Of a DNA stretch of 64,000 bases, positions 31,425-44,368 are shown piece by piece; the first letter of the stretch is position 1; the number at the start of each line of letters is the position of its first letter. Origin of the DNA: Acipenser ruthenus (lineage: Eukaryota; Chordata; Actinopteri; Acipenseriformes; Acipenseridae). The notes under the pieces are model-generated. The model was given only the letters and a program-made list of their open reading frames with translations. It was not told the origin of the DNA and did no database searches. The DNA lies in contig NC_081243.1 of NCBI RefSeq assembly GCF_902713425.1, forward strand, positions 6,553,345 to 6,617,344, written 5' to 3'. The position numbers and the translations under genes are program-made.

Positions 31425-32481
31425 CAAAAACGCATAGAGAGAGCAAACTTTTGTTCTTAATTTCAGGGCTTTCAAACTTTGGCTTTCATTTCCAGGAACA
31501 AAACTGTGAAGTGTAAGGGCAACAAAAGTGAATAGTTGTACAGTGTGTGCCCCAAGTAGGCCTACCTGTTGTCAATATTTTCTGATGAATAAAATGTGTT
31601 TATATTGTTTTTTTTTTATTTCAGTTAACATTATAAGTGAATTACTAGAGCCACATTTTCTCCAGGAGTTCATTGTGGAACATTGACACAAAAGAGTTTC
31701 TGAAAGGACAGTCATGTGAATGAAGACAGATTTCACCGCAAGATTCCCACACTATAAAGCACTTTAATTGTAACACTCAAATGTTTTTCAAATGCTTTGT
31801 CATCAGAATCTTTTTCAGTTCTGAAAAGCTTTGATCTCTATGTATTTTCTTAGTTCCCCTCTAAAAATTCCCAGTCACGACATCCACGGTCTTGTACAAC
31901 CTGAAAACACTGCCTGCAAAACAAAGATTGTTAGCCTAGTTGTTTAAGTCGATCAAGACACCTCTTTTCAGTGCTTTTCAATACATATTTCAGTACTACT
32001 ACATGCCTGTGTGCACCACCATCCATATTCCAAACAACCGTCAGGACTAAACGTCGTCTGTCTTAGCCAGCAGCTCTGTGTGAAGATAAATGTCATTCTA
32101 TCTGCCCTGTGCTAAGAACTCCCCAACAATTGTTTATCGCAGTTGCATTGCCGATTCTCTTGTGAAACTGGCTGGACAACCTCTAGATATCAGAGCAGGA
32201 TGCAGCGGTTGGAGGCTTTGAAATGCACCGTCCACTTCTTCAGCTGTCTTGCTTCTCAAAGGGCCAGCCCCTGCATGCTTAGACAGCACAGCTGTACGCA
32301 TTAAAATGTAACCTAAAACCATCATTGAAGTTTGAATACCGGCACATCTCTGGTTCATTTTGCCATTGCTACTCAATGTCAGAAACCACCGTTCCGTTTC
32401 TTTTAAAAAAATGTTCTCCCTATTTGGTTTATGCATTGTGCAAGCGTACTAGTCTGTTAACTGATTTGACCCTTATTTTCT

Positions 32482-32738
32482 TTATTATTATTTATTTCTT
32501 AGCAGATGCCCTTATCCAGAGTGATTTACAATTGCTAAAAGATATCACAAGATTTTTAAATACAATTACATTATTTTTCACATACAATTACCAATTTATA
32601 CAGTTGGGTTTTTATTAGAGAAACCTAGGTAAAGTACCTTGCTCAAGGATACAACAGCAGTGTCCCCCATCTGGGATTGAACCCACGACCCTCCAGTCAA
32701 GAGTACAAAGCTCTAACCACTACGCCACACTGCTGCCC
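32482..32738 (-). mobile_element. tRNA-derived SINE with L2-like tail, unit 1
   Basis: On the minus strand the head reads GTGGCGTAGTGGTTAGAGC (A box) and GGTTCAATCCC (B box), followed by CTGCTGTTGTATCCTTGAGC. The tail CTGGATAAGGGCATCTGCTA plus an ATT-rich end matches the L2 LINEs of the window, whose enzyme probably copied it. The same insertion is present in all three units, so it predates the triplication. Confidence 0.9.
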
Positions 32739-33089
32739 TTTATGCAAATACACCACTAGTCTGCACACCTTTTAACAGGCTGTCTGGAATAGTTTTTCGT
32801 GCAGTTTTCTGTAAATACATAACAGTCCTATGTATGAAAAACCTTTAAACGAGAGTGACATACTGTGACAGAAGTGTTCTATATAATTATTGAGAAGGGA
32901 TATCTATACATTTTTGTCAATTTATTTAACACAAACACCAACACAGCCAATTCTTGTTTTAATTAACTTATAAATTGTTTACCATTCCCCTCTTTGAAAC
33001 TGTTCTCATTCTACCTAAAGTAATTACAGCAAACTATTGTACAGCATCTTAAAATAAAACACACCAGTCACTTACTGCCTATAGGCTAT

Positions 33090-34090
33090 CACCACAGGCC
33101 AGTGTAATCCCAGCCCCTCGCCCATGAGGGGGGCCTGCCGCTTGTACAATTGTCTCTCAGTTTGTCATGCTCACACAAGAATAGACACAGCCTAAGTTTG
33201 TTGCATTGTATTTTAAAACTGTTCTTTGTTTTAAGTAAATATGTTGTAACAAAGTTGGAAATTGTCTAAAATATGACCGCTGATAGTCAATGTTTGTAGC
33301 ATATTTTTTGATGTTTTTAAGCTTTAAACTAAATAAACTTAAATAGACATTCATGATCCGTGCATTTCAGCATAAACACCGGGTTTCAAAGTGCTTAAAT
33401 ACTACTGTTTTGTTCAGTTGATAATCCTTCAGTCTGTAGTTTTGAAAACTTTTCTGTTTGTTTACTTCTGCATAAGCTTACAGGACACTCCAGCATTGCC
33501 AAGAGAGACCCAAACTGATCTTTCTGCACGGCTGGGTCAACATATGCCTTATTTTAATTTTATAAGTTTAAAAAAAAAAAATACAACAACAACTCTAGAC
33601 TTTAGTTTTATTTACCGTTTTACGGTAGCAATTTGTTTTCTTTATATCAAAATTGACCTGAAGCTACAATCTTCAAAACTGTTACTTTAAAGCCACACAC
33701 ATGCCCCTTAACCGAGTTAAAACTTCTGTAAAAACTACAATCATGCGACAGGAAAGGTAGAGGCACTTCCACAACGCCCTGAGCACACTGGGGGAACTGC
33801 CAGCCACACTCGCAATTCTCTCTGTTTGTTCAGATACAGACAAGCACTGACACTGAAATGTTTGCAGCGTCTTATTTTAAAACTGTTTTTTAAGTAAATA
33901 CATTGTAACAAGTTTAACATAGTGGCAGCCGATAGTCAAGGTTTGTATTCTTTTTTTTATTATTGGGCATTTTAATGTTTTAAACTCAAGACACTTGGTA
34001 CGGACATTTCAGAAGCCAACCGTGCTGTTTTACACGTGCTTGTACATCCAGCTGTGTAAAATAAATAATGCAATAACGTTTATAAAATGT
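33090..34090. repeat. Old internal duplication within the unit
   Basis: Segments at about 33110-33370 and 33770-34020 share, in order, ACAATTGTCTCTCAGTTTG or its variant, TTATTTTAAAACTGTT, TTTAAGTAAATA, TTGTAACAA, and CCGATAGTCAAGGTTTGTA or its variant. A third diverged version lies at about 50260-50480. They are much more diverged than the triplicated units. No coding potential is seen. Confidence 0.7.
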
Positions 34091-34424
34091 TAACTTAACA
34101 ATGTATACAAGGTCTCACATTATTTATTTATTTATTTGTGTGGGGTTAAGTATGTACATTTCTTAAACAGGTTGTTCCTAATTTTAAACATTTTGTCTTT
34201 TATTAAATATACACACTTCTTTGTTTAAAGCCATCCTGTGTCGCTTCCTTCTGTGTCGGGGCAATATAGCTCTGGACATGCAGCCTCTACACGTGTTAAC
34301 AATTCACATTTCTCCCCTTTTAAATTGCAACCTTGTTTTTACCATTTATTGCAAAGATTCGCCGTTTGGTTCTGTACCGTTTCTTATCTTCGAACAACCC
34401 TTCTATTGCGTTTTCAGGACACAA

Positions 34425-34534
34425 CCAATCACATCGAACACATTGTCACCCGGGAGCGTTGCTTGGTTTTTTAGTTGAACATTCTCAAGTCAAAGGATTG
34501 TTGAGTAAGAATTTGCATAGAGACTGTATAAATA
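34425..34534 (+). promoter_or_regulatory. H2B promoter, unit 2
   Basis: CCAAT at 34425-34429, octamer ATTTGCAT at 34511-34518, TATAAATA at 34527-34534, with the spacing of unit 1. Confidence 0.9.
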
Positions 34535-34589
34535 CTGGGGCTGTGGGGCTGGTTACATATTCATCTTTGAACTGCGTCAGAGAAAGAAA

Positions 34590-34967
34590 ATACCAGAACC
34601 GAAAGCTGCAGCCGCGCTGAAGAAAGGCTCCAAGAAGGCTGTTGCCAAGATCCAGCCTAAAGGAGGAAAGAAGCGCAGAAAGACCAGGAAGGAGAGCTAC
34701 GCGATCTACGTGTACAAAGTGCTGAAGCAGGTCCACCCCGACACCGGCATCTCTTCCAAGGCGATGGGCATCATGAACTCGTTTGTCAACGACATTTTCG
34801 AGCGCATCGCCGGCGAGTCGTCCCGCCTGGCTCACTACAACAAGCGCTCCACCATCACTTCCCGGGAGATCCAGACAGCCGTGCGCCTCCTGCTGCCCGG
34901 AGAGCTGGCCAAGCACTCCGTGTCTGAGGGCACCAAGGCCGTCACCAAGTATACCAGCTCCAAGTAA
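34590..34967 (+). pseudogene. Histone H2B, unit 2, intact frame but ATA start
   Basis: The frame from 34590 encodes 125 codons. Apart from the ATA in the start position it is a normal H2B: basic tail ([20 protein letters not shown]), histone fold ([40 protein letters not shown]) and C-terminus [10 protein letters not shown]. No in-frame ATG exists upstream of the fold, so only a non-AUG start would make full H2B. The protein equals that of unit 3. It may be a dead gene kept intact by recent copying, or a variant with unusual initiation. Confidence 0.88.
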
Positions 34968-36128
34968 ACCGAGACCGTCCCTGCTCCATCCTTACAACAA
35001 CAACGGTTTGATACCGGATCTACAAGTTATAATACATTCCTATAAAGTTAATAAACCGTGTTTGTTACATAGATTATTTGGTACTAAACATTTCATGAAA
35101 ATCTACTTGGAAAATCAAATACAACTACCAGAGTCACTATAGCCTACACTACACAACATTTAGATACAACTACAACAATATTTATCCATGAAATGTTAGT
35201 TAATTCAGCCGTAGTAATAGTATACACACTGACCTTAACAAAACATGCATGATCAAACACATTAACATCTTTGAGCTATAGGAAAAGTAATGAATTTGTA
35301 GTAGAAGCCTAGTTAAATTACTGATGAGATGGTCAGTAAGCATCGTGGCCTTTCATTGTTTCTTATGCAAATATAGCTATCTTGGAGCAAACATGCTTTG
35401 TGGTTGTAGTTTTGTATACCGTTTTAAATAAAGAACTTATTTAAATTCCCCGCTGTCGTTGGTTAGACTATATTGGGGATTGTCTTAATATCCTGATTGC
35501 TTATCTCACCCTGTCCCTGTGCATAAACTAATTATAATAATTGATGGGAAGAAATGTTGCAAGTATATAACTTTTGTTGTGTGTTTTATAGCTTTATTCT
35601 AAATTAATTTTACTTTCCCAAGACAAACAGAGTTTCTTTAAACACAAAATATGTCATGGGGCGTTTCTAGTGGAGAATGGTTACAGTTTCAGTCGTGTCT
35701 AGGGGTTTCCCAGCTGTAAACAATATCCTGCATTTGTCGAGATATTAGAATTTGTTCACTTCATCCGCTATGCCTACACAAACTGGTTAGTTGTCACTGT
35801 AGTGTCCATGCGTTAACATGTCTGTCAATGCCTCTGCCGTACATCACACTCTTGAGATTATTAACTGAAATATCCTGTGCAACACGAAGAAAAGTTCATT
35901 CCAAACCCTTAACTGTTAATTCTTTATTATAAATGTAGGAGTTTGTAAATAAATGTTAACCTTGTTATTTGAATCAATGCATTTGACCATATTGCTTGCC
36001 TATGGTTAAGTGGCATTCAAAATATCTATGCTTTAAGTTTTAGGGTGGTTCATTTATCCTTGGTTGTTGGTGACTCTGCTCACCAACAGAGTTGTCTGTT
36101 ATCTTAGTTGCTCAGGTTGTGACAAGCG

Positions 36129-36420
36129 TCAGGCTTCAGGACACACCCAGCACTTACATAAACATGTTGTTTTCCACATACAGGGGCGAGGGAATGTTTG
36201 GTCACAATGGGCTTGCAGCCTAAAAGTGTCCATCTGATAATCTCTCTCTGTCCTTTTAAAAGTCATTCCAAGATGTATCTTAGAAACTGTTGGAAATACT
36301 GAAACAAATTGTCCATCAGTTGAATTGACTATGCCACAAACAAACTTCTCTAGTGACATTTGAACCAGGGATCTTCTTTATTGAAAACTTAAGCCCCTAG
36401 GCTCTAGAACTACCCCAAGC
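36129..36420. other. Unassigned conserved stretch with a tRNA-like B box
   Basis: Present in all units (also 28321-28612 and 43944-44235). On the minus strand it has GGTTCAAAT, resembling a B box, near TAGTTCTAGAGCC. A 76-codon minus-strand frame lies alongside but has no known likeness. It may be an old SINE head. It is not callable as a tRNA. Confidence 0.3.
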
Positions 36421-36450
36421 TTATATGGATGTCACAGTCATTTATTTTTG

Positions 36451-36453
<3 letters not shown>

Positions 36454-36508
<55 letters not shown>
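36454..36508. repeat. (TG)n microsatellite, unit 2
   Basis: A pure TG run, shorter than in units 1 and 3 and without their TTTG interruption. Confidence 0.97.
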
Positions 36509-36510
<2 letters not shown>

Positions 36511-37879
36511 AATGACTTTGTTTCTTACTAACATTGAAACGATTATGGCAGAAGACAAACAAATGTGAAAAAGTGCTAAATGTAAATTATTATTATTATG
36601 AGTTGTTATATTGGGATTTGGTCGTGAGTCACTAAGAAGAATGCTTGTATCTTATTTTTAGATGAAATGACATCTCTAAAAACTGCCTACAAAGGGTTGA
36701 AAGGCGAGCGTAATACATTATATTACTTAGTTTATAAACTGTAAACTGCACCATACAGCTTAATTGGCTGTGTCTCAATGCCCCTGGTCGCTAAAAGTGC
36801 TTCTCCTATCATTGTTAGAGCTAACAAGAAAGAAAAGGTTTAAATTTGCCAGTGAATATTTGTGTTCTGTCTACTGCATGTGTTTTCTACTTAAATATAA
36901 TGAGCATTAGATACAATTTGATCATGTAAATGATCAAAAATAGTTTCTCTATTTTACTTCAGTCGTGTTATAATTCCCCTGGTAAAAAATGAAATGGTGT
37001 TACAACCGCCCAGCTCAGGGAGATATTTATTTTCCTTCAGACTCTGGCTTTTTATTTTCAGGAACTTTTAAGAGGAGCCCCTCTGTCAAAGGGTCTGCAT
37101 ACTGTATTGTGAAGAATGTGGTTATCAGATGATTGCATTACACCCCAGATAGGGCAGGTGTAAGTTAGATAGCCATGAGAGACGCCAAGTTAAAGAAGAG
37201 CCCCTCACCCCCTTGTTTTTAGACACTTCGTTTTAACGAGTCAATTTGTAAACCAAGAAAAAATCCTTAAAGTGAATTTAGGATACCTCCAAAAATGTTT
37301 ATTTGCAAAGAAAATGCTTATCATCTGCGTAAAATATTTGTTTGTGTTTATATATAAATGCATAAGTGTTTGTAGACTAAATGTACGCCTAAAAAATGTA
37401 AAATATCTGCTTACACACCCCGAACTATGTTTGTGTTGCATATAAATAACAAGAAGCAGAGGATACATCCTGTAACATGTAAGCACAATACAAGTGAACA
37501 GTTTTACAGAATATGGCTAAGTAGCTGTTTGTAAATATTTTAAATGTTTGGTAAGCAATGTTTTCTGATGAATAAATTGGATTATTTAAAAGATTTAACT
37601 TGTTTATTGCTTTTTAAAAATTTCAGTTAGCATAACTGAATTACCAGCTCCACATGTTTCAATACTACACTGTAGTTGTTGGCAGAACATTGACACAAAA
37701 GCATTTCTAAAAGGACAATAATGTGAACACCACGAGGTTGGTTGGTCACTTGGCATCTTAAAACACCATATTCTTAGCTGGCCGTTTCAAACTGGACATT
37801 CCAAAGAACAGCCACCCCAGCTAATGAGGGGCCCAACTAGCATCTCTAAAGTTGAGCTATTTTCATCTTGGCTAAAATA

Positions 37880-39100
37880 ACACTATGTAACACAATTTTT
37901 GTTCCTGGGTAGTAAGTGTTATTTCCTAATTGCTTATGCCTCAAAAGTATAGAAAATGGCTATTATTCCCCACAAACTTTGCTTTTGTGACCAGGACAGT
38001 GATATTTTGAAATGTACCTATTTCCAATGAGAAAACGGGTGAATTTGTGTCTTTTCGTTCACATAAAGTCAGAAAAAAACAACATAAGAGTCCAAATTAA
38101 CATGTATTTATACTAAAGTAATACAAAAATGACTACAAAATATTTAGAAGTGAGTAATTTTCGAGATTTACGATTATACTGTAAATCACTTTCACAAATC
38201 AGCCCCTAAATGTAGTCTCCCATCATGTTCTCGTTATACTGTCCTTGGTAGTGGCGTTCAAAGTCCAGTATATCCTGGTGGAAGCGCTCGCCTTGCTCCT
38301 CTGAGTACGCTTCAATGTTCTCCTTGAATTTATCAAGATGAGCATCAAGGATATGGACTTTGAGGGACATCCTACAGCCCATTGTGCCGTTTTTCTTCAC
38401 CAGAGTCTCAACCAGCTCCACATGGTTTTCGGCCTTGTGATTGCCCAGGAAGCCCCGAACCACTGCGACAAAGCTGTTCCAAGCTGCTTTCTCTTTACTA
38501 GTGAGCTTCTTGGGGAATTCATTGCACTCCAGGATCTTCTTTATGTGTGGTCCGACGAAGACACCGACTTTGACCTTTGCCTCAGACAGCTTAGGGAAGA
38601 AGTCTTGAAGGTACTTGAAGGCTGCCGACTCCTTATCTAGAGCTCTGACAAATTGTTTCATAAGGCCCAATTTGATGTGCAGTGGTGGCATCAGCACCTT
38701 CCGGGGGTCCACCAGTGGCTCCCACTTGACGTTGTTCCTCCCCACAGAGAACTCGGTCCGCTGTGGCCAGTCCCACCTGTGGTAGAAAAATGCAGAAATG
38801 TATCCATTTAGGCAGCTGGAACTAAACTGAACTGGTGGGCTTAAGGCCCCTGTCTTTATACTACTATTTATATTACTGGAAAGTTCTAGAAAGTTCTAGA
38901 AGTTACTCCAAGTTTATTCAGCACTGAATCTATCTGGAATGTTCTGGAAAATTGGTAAATTTCAAAATATCACTGTCCTGGTCACAAAAGCAAAGTTTGT
39001 GGGGAATAAAAGCCATTTTCTATACTTTTGAGGCATAAACAATTAGGAAACAACACTTACTACCCAGGAACAAAAAAAAAAAAATATTGTTACACAGTGT
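37880..39100 (-). mobile_element. DNA transposon with ~140-base inverted ends, unit 2
   Basis: It has the same ends and gene as the unit 1 copy, duplicated with the unit and not separately inserted, because its flanks are the same. It shares with unit 1 the absence of 117 bases in the gene. Confidence 0.8.
38206..38745 (-). pseudogene. Transposon protein of unassigned family, unit 2
   Basis: 179 residues, differing from unit 1 at two residues (VKKNGTMG instead of VKNYGTMG). It has the same TAG at the end and the same missing N-terminal region. It is a copied fossil and not an independently active gene. Confidence 0.7.
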
Positions 39101-39147
39101 AATTGTAACAAACTCTTGAACACCGTAGCTTGGAAGAATACAACTAA

Positions 39148-39241
39148 CACACACGCATGCATGCACACACACACGCGCACACACAGACACGCACACACAC
39201 ACGCGCACACACAGACACTCACCCACACACAGACACCCACA
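39148..39241. repeat. CA-rich simple repeat, unit 2
   Basis: An impure CA tract with CGCG and CAGACA interruptions, identical to that of unit 3. Confidence 0.93.
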
Positions 39242-40294
39242 AAAACGCATAGAGAGAGCAAACTTTTGTTCTTAATTTCAGGGCTTTCAAACTTTGGCTT
39301 TCATTTCCAGGAACAAAACTGTGAAGTGTAAGGGCAACAAAAGTGAATAGTTGTACAGTGTGTGCCCCAAGTAGGCCTACCTGTTGTCAATATTTTCTGA
39401 TGAATAAAATGTGTTTATATTGTTTTTTTTTATTTCAGTTAACATTATAAGTGAATTACTAGAGCCACATTTTCTCCAGGAGTTCATTGTGGAACATTGA
39501 CACAAAAGAGTTTCTGAAAGGACAGTCATGTGAATGAAGACAGATTTCACCGCAAGATTCCCACACTATAAAGCACTTTAATTGTAACACTCAAATGTTT
39601 TTCAAATGCTTTGTCATCAGAATCTTTTTCAGTTCTGAAAAGCTTTGATCTCTATGTATTTTCTTAGTTCCCCTCTAAAAATTCCCAGTCACGACATCCA
39701 CGGTCTTGTACAACCTGAAAACACTGCCTGCAAAACAAAGATTGTTAGCCTAGTTGTTTAAGTCGATCAAGACACCTCTTTTCAGTGCTTTTCAATACAT
39801 ATTTCAGTACTACTACATGCCTGTGTGCACCACCATCCATATTCCAAACAACCGTCAGGACTAAACGTCGTCTGTCTTAGCCAGCAGCTCTGTGTGAAGA
39901 TAAATGTCATTCTATCTGCCCTGTGCTAAGAACTCCCCAACAATTGTTTATCGCAGTTGCATTGCCGATTCTCTTGTGAAACTGGCCGGACAACCTCTAG
40001 ATATCAGCGCAGGATGCAGCGGTTGGAGGCTTTGAAATGCACCGTCCACTTCTTCAGCTGTCTTGCTTCTCAAAGGGCCAGCCCCTGCATGCTTAGACAG
40101 CACAGCTGTACGCATTAAAATGTAACCTAAAACCATCATTGAAGTTTGAATACCGGCACATCTCTGGTTCATTTTGCCATTGCTACTCAATGTCAGAAAC
40201 CACCGTTCCGTTTCTTTTAAAAAAATGTTCTCCCTATTTGGTTTATGCATTGTGCAAGCGTACTAGTCTGTTAACTGATTTGACCCTTATTTTC

Positions 40295-40552
40295 TTTATT
40301 ATTATTTATTTCTTAGCAGATGCCCTTATCCAGAGTGATTTACAATTGCTAAAAGATATCACAAGATTTTTAAATACAATTACATTATTTTTCACATACA
40401 ATTACCAATTTATACAGTTGGGTTTTTATTAGAGAAATCTAGGTAAAGTACCTTGCTCAAGGATACAACAGCAGTGTCCCCCTTCTGGGATTGAACCCAC
40501 GACCCTCCAGTCAAGAGTACAAAGCTCTAACCACTACGCCACACTGCTGCCC
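40295..40552 (-). mobile_element. tRNA-derived SINE with L2-like tail, unit 2
   Basis: The unit 2 copy of the SINE at 32482, with the same A and B boxes and L2-type tail. Two or three bases differ from unit 1 and match unit 3. Confidence 0.9.
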
Positions 40553-42238
40553 TTTATGCAAGTACACCACTAGTCTGCACACCTTTTAACAGGCTGTCTG
40601 GAATAGTTTTTCGTGCAGTTTTCTGTAAATACATAACAGTCCTATGTATGAAAAACCTTTAAACGAGAGTGACATACTGTGACAGAAGTGTTCTATATAA
40701 TTATTGAGAAGGGCTATCTATACATTTTTGTCAATTTATTTAACACAAACACCAACACAGCCAATTCTTGTTTTAATTAACTTATAAATTGTTTACCATT
40801 CCCCTCTTTGAAACTGTTCTCATTCTACCTAAAGTAATTACAGCAAACTATTGTACAGCATCTTAAAATAAAACACACCAGTCACTTACTGCCTATAGGC
40901 TATCACCACAGGCCAGTGTAATCCCAGCCCCTCGCCCATGAGGGGGGCCTGCCGCTTGTACAATTGTCTCTCAGTTTGTCATGCTCACACAAGAATAGAC
41001 ACAGCCTAAGTTTGTTGCATTGTATTTTAAAACTGTTCTTTGTTTTAAGTAAATATGTTGTAACAAAGTTGGAAATTGTCTAAAATATGACCGCTGATAG
41101 TCAATGTTTGTAGCATATTTTTTGATGTTTTTAAGCTTTAAACTAAATAAACTTAAATAGACATTCACGATCCGTGCATTTCAGCATAAACACCGGGTTT
41201 CAAAGTGCTTAAATACTACTGTTTTGTTCAGTTGATAATCCTTCAGTCTGTAGTTTTGAAAACTTTTCTGTTTGTTTACTTCTGCATAAGCTTACAGGAC
41301 ACTCCAGCATTGCCAAGAGAGACCCAAACTGATCTTTCTGCACGGCTGGGTCAACATATGCCTTATTTTAATTTTATAAGTTTAAAAAAAAAAATACAAC
41401 AACAACTCTAGACTTTAGTTTTACTTACCGTTTTACGGTAGCAATTTGTTTTCTTTATATCAAAATTGACCTGAAGCTACAATCTTCAAAACTGTTACTT
41501 TAAAGCCACACACATGCCCCTTAACCGAGTTAAAACTTCTGTAAAAACTACAATCATGTGACAGGAAAGGTAGAGGCACTTCCACAACGCCCTGAGCACA
41601 CTGGGGGAACTGCCAGCCACACTCGCAATTCTCTCTGTTTTTTCAGATACAGACAAGCACTGACACTGAAATGTTTGCAGCGTCTTATTTTAAAACTGTT
41701 TTTTAAGTAAATACATTGTAACAAGTTTAACATAGTGGCAGCCGATAGTCAAGGTTTGTATTCTTTTTTTTTATTATTGGGCATTTTAATGTTTTAAACT
41801 CAAGACACTTGGTACGGACATTTCAGAAGCCAACCGTGCTGTTTTACACGTGCTTGTACATCCAGCTGTGTAAAATAAATAATGCAATAACGTTTATAAA
41901 ATGTTAACTTAACAATGTATACAAGGTCTCACATTATTTATTTATTTATTTGTGTGGGGTTAAGTATGTACATTTCTTAAACAGGTTGTTCCTAATTTTA
42001 AACATTTTGTCTTTTATTAAATATACACACTTCTCTGTTTAAAGCCATCCTGTGTCGCTTCCTTCTGTGTCGGGGCAATATAGCTCTGGACATGCAGCCT
42101 CTACACGTGTTAACAATTCACATTTCTCCCCTTTTAAATTGCAACCTTGTTTTTACCATTTATTGCAAAGATTCGCCGTTTGGTTCTGTACCGTTTCTTA
42201 TCTTCGAACAACCCTTCTATTGCGTTTTCAGGACACAA

Positions 42239-42348
42239 CCAATCACATCGAACACATTGTCACCCGGGAGCGTTGCTTGGTTTTTTAGTTGAACATTCTC
42301 AAGTCAAAGGATTGTTGAGTAAGAATTTGCATAGAGACTGTATAAATA
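42239..42348 (+). promoter_or_regulatory. H2B promoter, unit 3
   Basis: CCAAT at 42239-42243, octamer ATTTGCAT at 42325-42332, TATAAATA at 42341-42348. Identical to unit 2. Confidence 0.9.
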
Positions 42349-42403
42349 CTGGGGCTGTGGGGCTGGTTACATATTCATCTTTGAACTGCGTCAGAGAAAG
42401 AAA

Positions 42404-42781
42404 ATACCAGAACCGAAAGCTGCAGCCGCGCTGAAGAAAGGCTCCAAGAAGGCTGTTGCCAAGATCCAGCCTAAAGGAGGAAAGAAGCGCAGAAAGACCA
42501 GGAAGGAGAGCTACGCGATCTACGTGTACAAAGTGCTGAAGCAGGTCCACCCCGACACCGGCATCTCTTCCAAGGCGATGGGCATCATGAACTCGTTTGT
42601 CAACGACATTTTCGAGCGCATCGCCGGCGAGTCGTCCCGCCTGGCTCACTACAACAAGCGCTCCACCATCACTTCCCGGGAGATCCAGACAGCCGTGCGC
42701 CTCCTGCTGCCCGGAGAGCTGGCCAAGCACTCCGTGTCTGAGGGCACCAAGGCCGTCACCAAGTATACCAGCTCCAAGTAA
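42404..42781 (+). pseudogene. Histone H2B, unit 3, intact frame but ATA start
   Basis: The nucleotide and protein sequence matches unit 2 across the 125 codons, with ATA where ATG should be (42404-42406). AATAAA follows at 42864 and no histone stem-loop is seen. Identity of units 2 and 3 points to recent duplication or gene conversion. The status (dead gene or non-AUG start) cannot be decided from sequence alone. Confidence 0.88.
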
Positions 42782-44265
42782 ACCGAGACCGTCCCTGCTC
42801 CATCCTTACAACAACAACGGTTTGATACCGGATCTACAAGTTATAATACATTCCTATAAAGTTAATAAACCGTGTTTGTTACATAGATTATTTGGTACTA
42901 AACATTTCATGAAAATCTACTTGGAAAATCAAATACAACTACCAGAGTCACTATAGCCTACACTACACAACATTTAGATACAACTACAACAATATTTATC
43001 CATGAAATGTTAGTTAATTCAGCCGTAGTAATAGTATACACACTGACCTTAACAAAACATGCATGATCAAACACATTAACATCTTTGAGCTATAGGAAAA
43101 GTAATGAATTTGTAGTAGAAGCCTAGTTAAATTACTGATGAGATGGTCAGTAAGCATCGTGGCCTTTCATTGTTTCTTATGCAAATAGAGCTATCTTGGA
43201 GCAAACATGCTTTGTGGTTGTAGTTTTGTATACCATTTTAAATAAAGAACTTATTTAAATTCCCCGCTGTCGTTGGTTAGACTATATTGGGGATTGTCTT
43301 AATATCCTGATTGCTTGTCTCACCCTGTTCCTGTGCATAAACTAATTGTAATAATTGATGGGAAGAAATGTTGCAAGTATATAACTTTTGTTGTGTGTTT
43401 TATAGCTTTATTCTAAATGATTTTTACTTTCCCAAAACAAACAGAGTTTCTTTAAACACAAAATATGTCATGGGGCGTTTCTAGTGGGGAATGGTTACAG
43501 TTTCAGTCGTGTCTAGGGGTTTCCCAGCTGTAAACAATATCCTGCATTTGTCGAGATATTAGAGTTTGTTCACTTCATCCGCTATGCCTACACAAACTGG
43601 TTAGTTGTCACTGTAGTGTCCATGCGTTAACATGTCTGTCAATGCCTCTGCCGTACATCACACTCTTGAGATTATTAACTGAAATATCCTGTGCAACACG
43701 AAGAAAAGTTCATTCCAAACCCTTAACTGTTAATTCTTTATTATAAATGTAGGAGTTTGTAAATAAATGTTAACCTTGTGTATTTGAATCAATGCATTTG
43801 ACCATATTGCTTGCTTATGGTTAAGTGGCATTCAAAATATCTATGTTTTAAGTTTTATGGTGGTTCATTTATCCTTGGTTGTTGGTGACTCTGCTCACCA
43901 ACAGAGTTGTCTGTTATCTTAGTTGCTCAGGTTGTGACAAGCGTCAGGCTTCAGGACACACCCAGCACTTACATAAACATGTTGTTTTCCACATACAGGG
44001 GCGAGGGAATGTTTGGTCACAATGGGCTTGCAGCCTAAAAGTGTCCATCTGATAATCTCTCTCTGTCCTTTTAAAAGTCATTCCAAGATGTATCTTAGAA
44101 ACTGTTGGAAATACTGAAACAAATTGTCCATCAGTTGAATTGACTATGCCACAAACAAACTTCTCTAGTGACATTTGAACCAGGGATCTTCTTTATTGAA
44201 AACTTAAGCCCCTAGGCTCTAGAACTACCCCAAGCTTGTATGGATGTCACAGTCATTTATTTTTG

Positions 44266-44268
<3 letters not shown>

Positions 44269-44361
<93 letters not shown>

Positions 44362-44368
44362 TGTGTGT
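44269..44368. repeat. (TG)n microsatellite, unit 3
   Basis: A TG run with one TTTG and one TGGTG interruption, about 100 bases. Confidence 0.97.

Noticed and set aside
32134-32436. 100-codon minus-strand ORF present in all units
   Set aside because: It is conserved only because the units are recent copies. No family is recognised and there is no start or splice context.
34485-34916. Minus-strand 143-codon ORF over H2B (also 42299-42730)
   Set aside because: Antisense shadow of the H2B coding sequence.
34783-35142. Plus-strand 119-codon Pro/Ser-rich ORF over H2B (also 42597-42956)
   Set aside because: Out-of-frame shadow of H2B running into the 3' flank.
39020-39331. Cys/Val-rich and His/Thr-rich ORFs
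   Set aside because: They are translations of the CA simple repeat, as are those at 31199, 44240, 47003 and 47099.
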